This document shows positions 46,044 to 54,344 of a stretch of 64,000 nt of DNA, piece after piece. Location of the stretch: NCBI RefSeq assembly GCF_003691365.1, contig NZ_CP033087.1, forward strand, positions 262,501 to 326,500, read 5' to 3'. Position 1 is the stretch's first letter. Every line of letters starts with the position of its first letter. The notes below the pieces were generated by a model. It was not told the DNA's origin. It ran no database searches and saw only the letters and a list, made by a program, of their open reading frames with translations. A program made the translations under genes and the position numbers. This DNA comes from Commensalibacter melissae (lineage in GTDB: Bacteria > Pseudomonadota > Alphaproteobacteria > Acetobacterales > Acetobacteraceae).

Positions 46044-48410
46044 ATGAATTCCATGCAGACTATTCAAAAAAAACATTTTTTTTTTCCATTTTCATATAAA
46101 TTTCCATGGTTTGTAATGTCCGGTTTTTTAGGTTTGACCAATATATCAGCCTGGGGGCAATCTTCTAATCCCATTAATCAGGATTTATTGCCGGACCTCA
46201 AAACGCAACAGAGAGATGAAGAAAAAAGATCGGATCAATTTAATCAGAAAAACAATATTAAAGGGACTTCGCTAAAGCTTTCTCCGATCCAAGTCAAGGG
46301 AAAATCAGACCCGATATTGTCTTATACAAAAATTGATCCCGATAAAGATTATAGCTCCCAAGGAAAATCAAGAGTTTTAACGACAACAACAACCTTTAAA
46401 ACTTTCAGGGATAAACAGCTCGATAGTTTGGAGGATTATTCGCGTCGTGTGGATGCGGCAATTAACTATAATTCAAATAATTATAGTATTAATATGCGGG
46501 GTCTTGATCAAAGTCGTTTATTAACAACGATTGATGGTATTCGTATGATGTGGGCAAATGATGGTGCATTTGCAAGTGCATTTACGACTCAACAGGGTGG
46601 TTTATCAACCTTTGATTTTAATTCTTTGGGTGGAATGGATGTTATTAAAAGTGCAGATTCCAGCTTTTTTGGAACAGGTTCTTTGGGTGGAGTGGTTGCC
46701 TTACGAACTTTTAATCCAGAGGATATTCTAAAATCAGGACAAAAATTTGGCGGGATTACAAAAACTACCTATGATGGCGTCAGTGCAAGCGCGTTGTTAA
46801 ACCAGATTTTTGCCGCACGTTACAAAAATACACTATTTTTACTGGAAGGAGGCTATTCCAATGGTAGTGAAACCGGAAATATGGGACATACTGGGGGGTA
46901 TGGAAATACACGTACAAAACGTAATCCTGCCTCTTACGATCAGGGAAGTTTTGTAGGAAAGGTCATTCATTATTTTTCAGGCGGTCATCGGCTAGGAATT
47001 ACAGGAGAATGGGTCGATCGCAATGTTGATGAACATACATTGACTTCCCAACGGGTAAAAGAGGAATTTTATCGTACACAAAGTGAAAATCAACGATCCC
47101 GTTTTTCTGTCCATTATGATTACAAGGCAAAGGACCCAGCCAAGGATTTATTTGGCGAAGGTCAGTTTATTGCGTATTGGCAGGATAATAATGTTATAAC
47201 GAATATCTCGGATCGTTATGATTTGATGCCGAAGCGTGATTCGTGGCAGAAACTGGACATGGATGTTCAATCTTATGGAGTGGTTGGACATGCAACAATG
47301 AACGTGTTTACAGGCTCGATACATCATGCAATTACATATGGGGGTGAAGCTTATCTAACAGATACAAGTCAGTATCAATCAGGATGGAACGCTACCAAGA
47401 ATCCATTCCTGCATAATAATTTTTCGGATATGCCAAATGTGCACGGGACTGATTTGGGGGCCATTTTACAAGATCGTATTGGCATTGGAAAAAATGAGTG
47501 GCTGCATATCACATCAGGTGTAAGGTTTGATTATTTTAAACGGGATCCGCATAACACTTCGAAATATCAAAACAATCCAATTTACAATGGATTGCCCAAA
47601 GGGGCCAGTGGCTCTCGTTACTCTCCAAAGATTTTGGTCGAAGCCCGGATTATTCATCAATTGGTTGCTTATGCACAATATTCACAATCCTATCGTGCAC
47701 CCAGCGCAAATGAAGAGTATTTAAGTTATGGAACGCCTCCCATGTATCAGGTCACTGGTAATCCCGATTTAAAGGCTGAAACAGGTCGTGGTTGGGAAGT
47801 TGGACTTAAATATGGCAATTCAAGACGGGGCTTCAATATTGCCTTTTATGATAATTACTATCGCAATTATATTGATATGATTGGTATCAATCCTTGCACC
47901 GGAACACAAATGTGTTTTGGCTATGATAACCTGTCTCGTGTTCGTATTTATGGAACAGAGGCCAGTATGAACTGGGAATTCGATCCCAACTGGCATACGT
48001 GGGCCTCTTTTGCATATGCCCATGGACGTAATACAGATATAAATTATGCTTTAAGTTCAATAGCGCCTTTCCGGGGAATCATTGGGTTTGGATATAAAAC
48101 AGATAATTGGGGAACGGATTTATCAAGTACTTTTGCAATAGCCAGGGATAATGCCAAATTTTTGAATAACACGGGTGTTCTTTCCAAACAGTGGAATACG
48201 CCAGGTTATGTTGTTTTTGATTTGACCGGATGGTACAGACCTTCTTTTTATCGTCCCTTGCGGTTTCAATTTGGTATGTATAATATGTTTGACAAAAAAT
48301 ATTATAATGCATCTTCTTTGCCGGTTGGACAATCCTCTCGCAGTCTACAGAAGGCATATTTCTCTCAACCAGGACGTTATTTCAAGGTGACTGCACGTAT
48401 AGATTTCTGA
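46044..48410 (+). CDS. TonB-dependent haem/haemoglobin-type receptor
   Basis: An approximately 788-aa outer-membrane receptor. Signal segment at about residues 17-40, then a periplasmic part, a plug domain (INMRGLDQSRLLTTIDGIRM, then GTGSLGGVVALRTF) and a 22-strand-like barrel ending in ITARIDF-like TARIDF. The FRAP-like box (YRAPSANEEYL) and NPDL box (GNPDLKAETGRGWEVGLKYG) mark the haem/haemoglobin receptor group. The histidine usually found between these boxes is absent. The haem oxygenase is divergent and tonB-exbBD nearby. TTG at 46041 is an alternative start. Confidence 0.87.
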   Translation: MNSMQTIQKKHFFFPFSYKFPWFVMSGFLGLTNISAWGQSSNPINQDLLPDLKTQQRDEEKRSDQFNQKNNIKGTSLKLSPIQVKGKSDPILSYTKIDPDKDYSSQGKSRVLTTTTTFKTFRDKQLDSLEDYSRRVDAAINYNSNNYSINMRGLDQSRLLTTIDGIRMMWANDGAFASAFTTQQGGLSTFDFNSLGGMDVIKSADSSFFGTGSLGGVVALRTFNPEDILKSGQKFGGITKTTYDGVSASALLNQIFAARYKNTLFLLEGGYSNGSETGNMGHTGGYGNTRTKRNPASYDQGSFVGKVIHYFSGGHRLGITGEWVDRNVDEHTLTSQRVKEEFYRTQSENQRSRFSVHYDYKAKDPAKDLFGEGQFIAYWQDNNVITNISDRYDLMPKRDSWQKLDMDVQSYGVVGHATMNVFTGSIHHAITYGGEAYLTDTSQYQSGWNATKNPFLHNNFSDMPNVHGTDLGAILQDRIGIGKNEWLHITSGVRFDYFKRDPHNTSKYQNNPIYNGLPKGASGSRYSPKILVEARIIHQLVAYAQYSQSYRAPSANEEYLSYGTPPMYQVTGNPDLKAETGRGWEVGLKYGNSRRGFNIAFYDNYYRNYIDMIGINPCTGTQMCFGYDNLSRVRIYGTEASMNWEFDPNWHTWASFAYAHGRNTDINYALSSIAPFRGIIGFGYKTDNWGTDLSSTFAIARDNAKFLNNTGVLSKQWNTPGYVVFDLTGWYRPSFYRPLRFQFGMYNMFDKKYYNASSLPVGQSSRSLQKAYFSQPGRYFKVTARIDF

Positions 48411-48568
48411 TTTGATTTTTTTAAAATTTTGAATTTTTGCATAGTATTCAGGTCTTTATATTTTTGTAAGAGCCTGATTTATTATGCATAAAAGAAAATT
48501 AAATAAAATTTTTGAAAATGAATTGACGAATTACACGGAATTATAGTAAAGACATTTCATCACACAAT

Positions 48569-48645
48569 GGCGGATGTAGCTCAGTTGGTAGAGCGCCGGT
48601 TTGTGGTACCGGTTGTCGCGGGTTCGATCCCCGTCATTCGCCCCA
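48569..48645 (+). tRNA. tRNA-His (GTG)
   Basis: A 77-nt tRNA with an extra 5' G (position -1, 48569) opposite C73, the identity feature of tRNA-His. Anticodon GTG in TTGTGGT; encoded CCA at 48643-48645. Confidence 0.96.
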
Positions 48646-49085
48646 TCCGATAATTTATTGTGACAACAAAATTTTTCCGTAAAACATGGTTTAAATTTGG
48701 CATTTAACCCCTTTTATTTGCAGGCAATTAAATTAATTAGGACTGGTTGTACCAATTATTATAATACTTTGATTAATATTCATTATAACAAGAAGATTAA
48801 GATACAGAAAAATTTAGCGGAAATAATTTTCCATTATTGTATTGCTTGTCTAATTAATGCTGGATCATTGTAGTATTGTAGTATTGTAGTAAGTAATAAG
48901 AATTTATTTGGTTTTTTGTCAAAGAGAAGAGAAAATAATGTGGTATTATAATACCACATATTTAAAGTCGTTGAAAAACAAATAAAAATTAGTAAATATT
49001 AAAAAAAAACTTGACGAAAATCATACTTGAGTTAATAAACAAAAATCAAATTACAGTTTTGCTCAATTAACGGAATCTAGAGTTA
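48646..49085. other. AT-rich leader region upstream of rplM
   Basis: About 440 bp without a protein gene. It contains a perfect 8-bp triplet repeat (ATTGTAGT, 48867-48890) and a 22-bp perfect palindrome (48938-48959). Confidence 0.6.
48938..48959. repeat. 22-bp perfect palindrome upstream of rplM
   Basis: The left arm ATGTGGTATTA is followed directly by its exact reverse complement TAATACCACAT. It lies 126 bp before rplM and has no T run, so it does not look like an ordinary terminator. A regulator binding site or cruciform is possible. Confidence 0.7.
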
Positions 49086-49571
49086 ATGAAAACAACCATT
49101 TCGCTTAAACCAGCGGAAGTAACCAAGAATTGGGTTCTGATCGATGCGAAAGACATCGTTTTGGGACGTTTGGCTGCTATCGTTGCTAATCGCCTTCGTG
49201 GCAAGCATAAACCACAATATACACCCCATGTCGATTGTGGTGACAATATTATTGTTATCAATGCTGATAAAGTCGCCTTAACAGGCAAAAAAGTAGAACA
49301 GAAGATGTTCTATTATCATACAGGTTATCCCGGTGGGATCAAAGAACGTACGATCAGACAACGTTTGACGGGTAAAAATCCGGAACATCTTGTCATTAAG
49401 GCAGTTGAACGTATGATTAGCCGTGGTCCATTGCAGCGTAAACAGATGAAACATTTATATGTTTACGCCAGTGATGCTCATCCACATGAAGCACAGCAAC
49501 CGGTTAAGCTCGATATAGCTGCGTTGAACCGAAAAAATAGTGTTAATAAAACTACAAAAGTTGGAGCCTGA
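49086..49571 (+). CDS. rplM: 50S ribosomal protein L13
   Basis: A 161-aa L13 with the long-known blocks [43 protein letters not shown]-like [20 protein letters not shown] and GMLPKGPLG-like [30 protein letters not shown]. Slightly longer at the C-terminus than E. coli (142 aa), normal for Alphaproteobacteria. It forms an operon with rpsI five bases downstream. Confidence 0.97.
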   Translation: MKTTISLKPAEVTKNWVLIDAKDIVLGRLAAIVANRLRGKHKPQYTPHVDCGDNIIVINADKVALTGKKVEQKMFYYHTGYPGGIKERTIRQRLTGKNPEHLVIKAVERMISRGPLQRKQMKHLYVYASDAHPHEAQQPVKLDIAALNRKNSVNKTTKVGA

Positions 49572-49576
49572 GGAAT

Positions 49577-50074
49577 ATGTCAGAGACTCAAGAACGTACA
49601 GGCAGTTTGGCTGATCTGAAAGAGGCAGTTGTTGATACTGTTTTGGCACAACAGGAAGTTATCGTTCGTGAACCAAAGCGTGACCAGTTTGGTCGTGCCT
49701 ACGCAACCGGTCGTCGTAAGGATGCCATTGCACGTGTATGGGTAAAACCTGGTAAGGGCGAGATTATTGTTAACGGACGTCCGGTAACAAGTTATTTCGC
49801 TCGTCCAGTTTTGCAGATGTTGTTGAATCAACCTTTTCAGGTAACCAATCGTGAAGGTGAGTTTGATGTTTACTGCACTGTAACAGGGGGAGGTTTGTCA
49901 GGACAGGCTGGCGCGGTTCGTCACGGATTAAGTCGTGCTTTATGCAACTATGAACCTGAATTACGTGCCGCATTAAAAGCGGCAGGCTTCTTGACACGTG
50001 ATGCGCGTGTTGTTGAACGTAAGAAGTATGGTAAGGCAAAAGCCCGCCGTTCCTTCCAGTTCAGTAAACGTTAA
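49577..50074 (+). CDS. rpsI: 30S ribosomal protein S9
   Basis: A 165-aa S9 with an N-terminal extension (about 38 residues) before the conserved [60 protein letters not shown] and the terminal FSKR are intact. It shares the rplM operon and is followed by a terminator. Confidence 0.97.
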   Translation: MSETQERTGSLADLKEAVVDTVLAQQEVIVREPKRDQFGRAYATGRRKDAIARVWVKPGKGEIIVNGRPVTSYFARPVLQMLLNQPFQVTNREGEFDVYCTVTGGGLSGQAGAVRHGLSRALCNYEPELRAALKAAGFLTRDARVVERKKYGKAKARRSFQFSKR

Positions 50075-50097
50075 GCCTTACAGCTTTATGAAATCAG

Positions 50098-50136
50098 GGG
50101 CGAGGAAAGGCATTATGCTTTTCTTCGCCTTTTTTA
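50098..50136 (+). terminator. Rho-independent terminator after rpsI
   Basis: GGCGAGGAAA pairs with TTTTCTTCGCC (G-T pairs allowed) around a loop of about ten bases, followed by a T7 run ending at 50136. Confidence 0.85.
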
Positions 50137-50186
50137 TTTAAGCATATGTTTAATTATTAAAAACCGATTTATTTGGAATGACAATC

Positions 50187-51098
50187 ATGACAGAAATGCC
50201 TAAAATTTTTATTGATGGGGAATATGGAACTACGGGGTTGGGTATACGACAACGTTTGGCGGATTTGCCAATTGAATTATGTTCGGTCCCCATTGAGCAT
50301 CGTCATGATATTGATAAACGTCTTCAAATGATGGCGGCAGTTGATTTGGCAGTTTTATGTCTTCCGGATGAGGCTTCACGTGAGGCTGTTGCTCTTGTTG
50401 AGATGATGGAAAGTAAAAGACCGCGTATTTTGGATGCCAGTACAGCATTTCGAACAGATCCGGAATGGGTTTATGGATTTGCTGAATTGGATCCGGGGCA
50501 AGAACGAAAAATTGCAAAAGCCGATAAGGTTGCCAATCCAGGATGTTATTCCAGTGGAGCAATTGCTTTGCTTCATCCTTTGGTAAAGGCGGGTATAATT
50601 CCCGTAGACTATCCATTAACCATTAATGCTGTAAGTGGTTATAGTGGAGGAGGGAAAAAGCTGATTGCAGTTTATGAACAGGAAAAGAATGCACCTCCTT
50701 TCGAATTATATGCTTTAGATTTGAATCATAAGCATTTACCGGAAATTTGTCATTATTGCGATCTGGTGCAGGAACCTGTATTTGTTCCATCCGTAGGAAA
50801 TTTTGCACAGGGAATGATTGTTTCGATACCTTTGCATGTTAATTTGTTAAATGGTACGGTCAAACAGCTTAAAACATGTTTGAAGGAACATTATTTTCAA
50901 CGAAAAAATATTGTTTTTGTTGAGGATGGTTTAACGCGTCTTCCCGCAAACCAGCTGGCCTTTACCGATCGTATGGAGCTGAGGGTTCATTCGAATAATA
51001 GAAATGATCAGGTAATATTGACTGCAAGTTTGGATAATCTTGGAAAAGGAGCATCAGGGGCGGCCATCCAGAATATCAGATTGATGTTCGGTATATGA
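50187..51098 (+). CDS. argC: N-acetyl-gamma-glutamyl-phosphate reductase, type 2
   Basis: An approximately 303-aa short ArgC that makes N-acetylglutamate semialdehyde in arginine synthesis. It has FIDGEYGTTGLGIRQRL (dinucleotide site), the catalytic cysteine in NPGCYSSGAIALLHPLV and AVSGYSGGGKKLI. The type-2 enzyme is shorter than type 1 (about 340 aa). ATG at 50178 is also in frame, but GGA nine bases before 50187 fits that start. Monocistronic. Confidence 0.95.
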   Translation: MTEMPKIFIDGEYGTTGLGIRQRLADLPIELCSVPIEHRHDIDKRLQMMAAVDLAVLCLPDEASREAVALVEMMESKRPRILDASTAFRTDPEWVYGFAELDPGQERKIAKADKVANPGCYSSGAIALLHPLVKAGIIPVDYPLTINAVSGYSGGGKKLIAVYEQEKNAPPFELYALDLNHKHLPEICHYCDLVQEPVFVPSVGNFAQGMIVSIPLHVNLLNGTVKQLKTCLKEHYFQRKNIVFVEDGLTRLPANQLAFTDRMELRVHSNNRNDQVILTASLDNLGKGASGAAIQNIRLMFGI

Positions 51099-51246
51099 GG
51101 TATTTATCAATCAATATCATTGGAACAATAACCATTTGTATATAAAATTTTAATTGAAATGTTGATAAATGCAGATAATGAGAATTTTTCGATGAAATCG
51201 AGGATAAGAATTATTCTAGAAAGATGTCTGGTAAATTTTATAGTAA

Positions 51247-51293
51247 GATCAGGTTATGAAATACAGTATTGAAACGTATTAGATAACCTGATC
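51247..51293 (-). terminator. Weak hairpin downstream of Hint gene A
   Basis: GATCAGGTTAT (51247-51257) is an exact inverted repeat of ATAACCTGATC (51283-51293), with a 25-base loop and no strong T run. It could end the transcript of the minus-strand Hint gene that stops at 51318. Confidence 0.35.
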
Positions 51294-51317
51294 CTGTAAT
51301 AATCTGAAGTATGCTGT

Positions 51318-53933
51318 TCAGTTTCTCAACTGATTTTTATGATCCAACTGGTTTTGTGAGATATACGGTCCAGCGGCGATGACCTTTACGGTAAGGATCT
51401 TCCGGCCCTTTTGCAGAACATGCTGGTCCAGGGGCAGGAGAGCATAGCCGTCCGTCCAGCGGCAGGGTATGTTTTCCTGATTATGCCACCCTTCAAGTTT
51501 CCTGGTTTCCAGGTGGGCTTTGACATAGTGGTTCTCCCTGTTGTCAAACAGGGTGATGGTTTCGATCAGTACGCCGAGATTGCGCCTGTCATCAACGAAT
51601 GGACCGATGGCATCGCACGGGCGACTGCTATTTGAAACGATATGGACATGATGAACGGGACTGGGGAGAACAAAGACATAATTTCCATTTCCCGTTACCG
51701 GCCATTGTGGATGGATAACCTCGCCTCTGTCAGTAATGATATGAAGATTTGTGGAGTGGGTGATTGTTTCTGGCGCAACCATGTTCTTCATGCCCAGATG
51801 CAATGCCCTCTGTTTCAAATGGGCATGGACAGGTTCAACGGCCTCACGGCTTGTTTCCAGAGGGGCTGCGGCATCCTGTGCCCAGTCTTTTGTCTCCTGT
51901 CTTAACTGAACCACCTTTTCAGGATTGTGGAAATTTTTATGGTTGTCCGTATTGAGGTAGCTTTCGGACAATACGCCATCCGCCTTGATAACGCCATGTT
52001 TCTCCAGCTCGAGATGATAATAGGTATATTCGGTTTTTGAATAATCGTAACGGATGGAGTGATGATTGACCAGCATGCGGGCGGGGATGAACTTTTCATC
52101 AATATAGAGACAATGTTCCGGTGTGATGCGCATATCCTTGTATGGGATATTGTCAGCCAGGGCGTCTTTGACGATATGGATTGCATAACCCGCCACATCA
52201 TCGGGTCTGTTCCTGCGGACACTGTGGTGACCCGATCCGACCCAGGTCACGGGTTTGAGAACCCTCGCGGAGCCTTCGTATGTATAAACCATGTCTCCGG
52301 CACGGATCTTTTCTATGGCCTTCAATCCGTCTCTTGTCTCTATCATCGTGCCACAAAGGTAACAGGGTTGGGGATTATCAGTGTTCAGTCCCGGCACATA
52401 ATCTATGGAATAGTTGTGATTAGTGTTTATTGTTGGATTGATGAATTGTCCTGTAGTCCCGACAGTTACGCGAGTCAATCCGTTGGTTAACCAGATGGAT
52501 TGATTGGGTGGAGGGTTGTTGTTAGTCTGATTATAGACAGGGGGGTTGTTTCCATTCAAGCAAATATTATTATTATTTGCGATATTTAATTTCCCACTTG
52601 CTGACCAGGATGTTTCATAAATCGTATCATTTTGAGACAAACCGTCGATATAATGGCCATTACTTGAAAATTCTGGCGAGAAATAAGTATTGTTTATTGA
52701 CTTTCCACCTTGTTCAATCCCTATATAACCATCATAAAATTTTGAATTTTTTAGGGTGCCACCTTTTTGTATAAAAACGTTCTGCCAACTATTATTGGCA
52801 AAAATTTCAGCACCGTCTACAACCGCTCCATCTTGAATATAGATATTGTTAATGTTGAAAATATTTACTGGATCATTACCTCTGTAAATGATAATTCCGG
52901 CTCCATTTTTATAGACATTCTGTCTAATCATATTACCGGCAGGATCTGAAGCGATTTCAGAGCTGATATAAATTGAGGTGGTGCCACCCGTACCGATGAT
53001 ATTGATATGATCGTTGGAAATGTTATAGTTTTTTACATAGTTTTCAATATCATCCCCGGTAATCTGTTCTTGAGAAAATTGGGCGGTTCTGCTGACTGAT
53101 ACGGTCAGCCTGTTTGATGAAGGGTTGTATCTGTAAAGATCCGGTATATTGGGATTTGTTACTTTACTGTTGTTATTGAGGGTAAGATTGGCAGTATTAT
53201 TATCACTTGATTGAAAATAAGAGTTGGGTTGATTCTTGTAACTATTGCCACTAAAACTTTGACCTCCCAGATTATAACCGCTTCTTGTAGTATTTGGGTT
53301 AAGGAATGAGTCATTATCCGAAGTGGAGGAACCGTTCATGATAACAGGGCTGGAAATAAAAGTGTTGTTGGTTGAACTGCCACCATTCATCGTAACATTT
53401 TGATTGAATATATTTGAATCCTGGAGCGTTCCACCAGTATTGATTGTAATGGCTGAATTGTTAGAGGGGCTGTTTTTGATCAAAAGGAAATTTGAACCTG
53501 AAACGGTTGCACCATTTGTAATGGTTACAGTGCTGTCAACAAAATTGATGGGTCCTGAATAGGCTTGTGATGGATCAGATGTAAGATGATTATTTGTTGA
53601 TAGGCTGAAATACTGTCCGTTGGTTGAGTTTATTTTGTAGACAGTGCGGCCATCACTTAATTTAACGGCATACCAATTGCCACTATCAATGATCGGATTG
53701 TTATTTTGTAATATATAACTGTTCAGGTCTGTATTTTCGACATTTTTTAATTGATTGGAAGTCGCATTCTCTCTTGTAAGGCGATTATTTGAGAAGGTTT
53801 GAATAGAATCTTGACTGTTCTTTTCACCATAGGATGGAGGATATTGATATGAATGGACAAATGAATGATTTATTTTGAATGTATCATCATCTTTTTTATC
53901 TTTACGCAAGTAATCTTTTTTTTGGTTCGTCAT
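51318..53933 (-). CDS. Hint-domain surface-type protein A (one passenger unit)
   Basis: An 871-aa protein without a Sec signal; the first 45 residues are highly charged (MTNQKKDYLRKDKKDD). Residues about 70-515 form one repeat-rich beta-helix-like unit with Asn/Ser/Gly-rich short strands, for example GGTLQDSNIFNQNVTMNGGS and AYSGPINFVDSTVTI. From about residue 520 a C-terminal Hint domain follows: PCYLCGTMIETRDGLKAIEK with the likely nucleophilic Cys, then the TPEHCLYI block. It resembles Hint_2 domains of alphaproteobacterial exported proteins. Hint domains self-cleave; what is released is not known. Its Hint region is shared with gene B. Secretion route unknown. Confidence 0.75.
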   Translation of the reverse strand: MTNQKKDYLRKDKKDDDTFKINHSFVHSYQYPPSYGEKNSQDSIQTFSNNRLTRENATSNQLKNVENTDLNSYILQNNNPIIDSGNWYAVKLSDGRTVYKINSTNGQYFSLSTNNHLTSDPSQAYSGPINFVDSTVTITNGATVSGSNFLLIKNSPSNNSAITINTGGTLQDSNIFNQNVTMNGGSSTNNTFISSPVIMNGSSTSDNDSFLNPNTTRSGYNLGGQSFSGNSYKNQPNSYFQSSDNNTANLTLNNNSKVTNPNIPDLYRYNPSSNRLTVSVSRTAQFSQEQITGDDIENYVKNYNISNDHINIIGTGGTTSIYISSEIASDPAGNMIRQNVYKNGAGIIIYRGNDPVNIFNINNIYIQDGAVVDGAEIFANNSWQNVFIQKGGTLKNSKFYDGYIGIEQGGKSINNTYFSPEFSSNGHYIDGLSQNDTIYETSWSASGKLNIANNNNICLNGNNPPVYNQTNNNPPPNQSIWLTNGLTRVTVGTTGQFINPTINTNHNYSIDYVPGLNTDNPQPCYLCGTMIETRDGLKAIEKIRAGDMVYTYEGSARVLKPVTWVGSGHHSVRRNRPDDVAGYAIHIVKDALADNIPYKDMRITPEHCLYIDEKFIPARMLVNHHSIRYDYSKTEYTYYHLELEKHGVIKADGVLSESYLNTDNHKNFHNPEKVVQLRQETKDWAQDAAAPLETSREAVEPVHAHLKQRALHLGMKNMVAPETITHSTNLHIITDRGEVIHPQWPVTGNGNYVFVLPSPVHHVHIVSNSSRPCDAIGPFVDDRRNLGVLIETITLFDNRENHYVKAHLETRKLEGWHNQENIPCRWTDGYALLPLDQHVLQKGRKILTVKVIAAGPYISQNQLDHKNQLRN
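51334..52369. repeat. 1,036-bp direct repeat, Hint module copy A
   Basis: It matches 54361-55396 at a constant offset of 3,027 bases with no insertion or deletion. All overlapping frames that I could compare on both strands read the same, so the copies look identical. It covers the entire Hint domain from its first residues to near the stop. GC counted by eye in one 60-base row (51361-51420) is 31/60, against 19/60 in a passenger row (52861-52920). Confidence 0.9.
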
Positions 53934-54344
53934 CAGTGATTCTCATATAATTTTTATTATAAGCGTGTCAGAAAGTAAGTATTTGTGACATTTATTATTT
54001 AAGTAATACTTTCATGAGCATGCTATTTATTATTTAATCTATTTAATTATTATAATGTTATTAATATATTTAGTAAATTAAATTTGATAATTGAAATGTA
54101 ATATCTTGAATACATTTATTATTTTTTAATAAATATTAGATTTCTATTAAAAATAGTTAGATAGGGATTCACCCAATTTTGTTTTTCAATAAATGTATGG
54201 AAAATGACATTATGAAGTGATGGCCTGGTCGGGATATGGATTAAGTAATAAAATTGCTAGAATCAAATGGGTTTTATAAAAAAGCTGGATCAATTTATCT
54301 GATCCAGCCTTATAAGTAATATAAAATGGTATTTGTAATTTTTA
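53934..54344. other. AT-rich gap between the two Hint genes
   Basis: About 410 bp of very AT-rich sequence that must contain the promoter of gene A and the terminator of gene B. No small gene or RNA was found. Confidence 0.5.
54275..54308 (-). terminator. Terminator downstream of Hint gene B
   Basis: GCTGGATCA (54284-54292) pairs exactly with TGATCCAGC (54300-54308). On the minus strand the stem is followed by a run of six T, a typical intrinsic terminator. Confidence 0.8.

Noticed and set aside
48867-48890. Three copies of ATTGTAGT as a CRISPR or phase-variation tract
   Set aside because: No spacers and only 24 bp; it is not in a gene. Kept only as a small tandem repeat.
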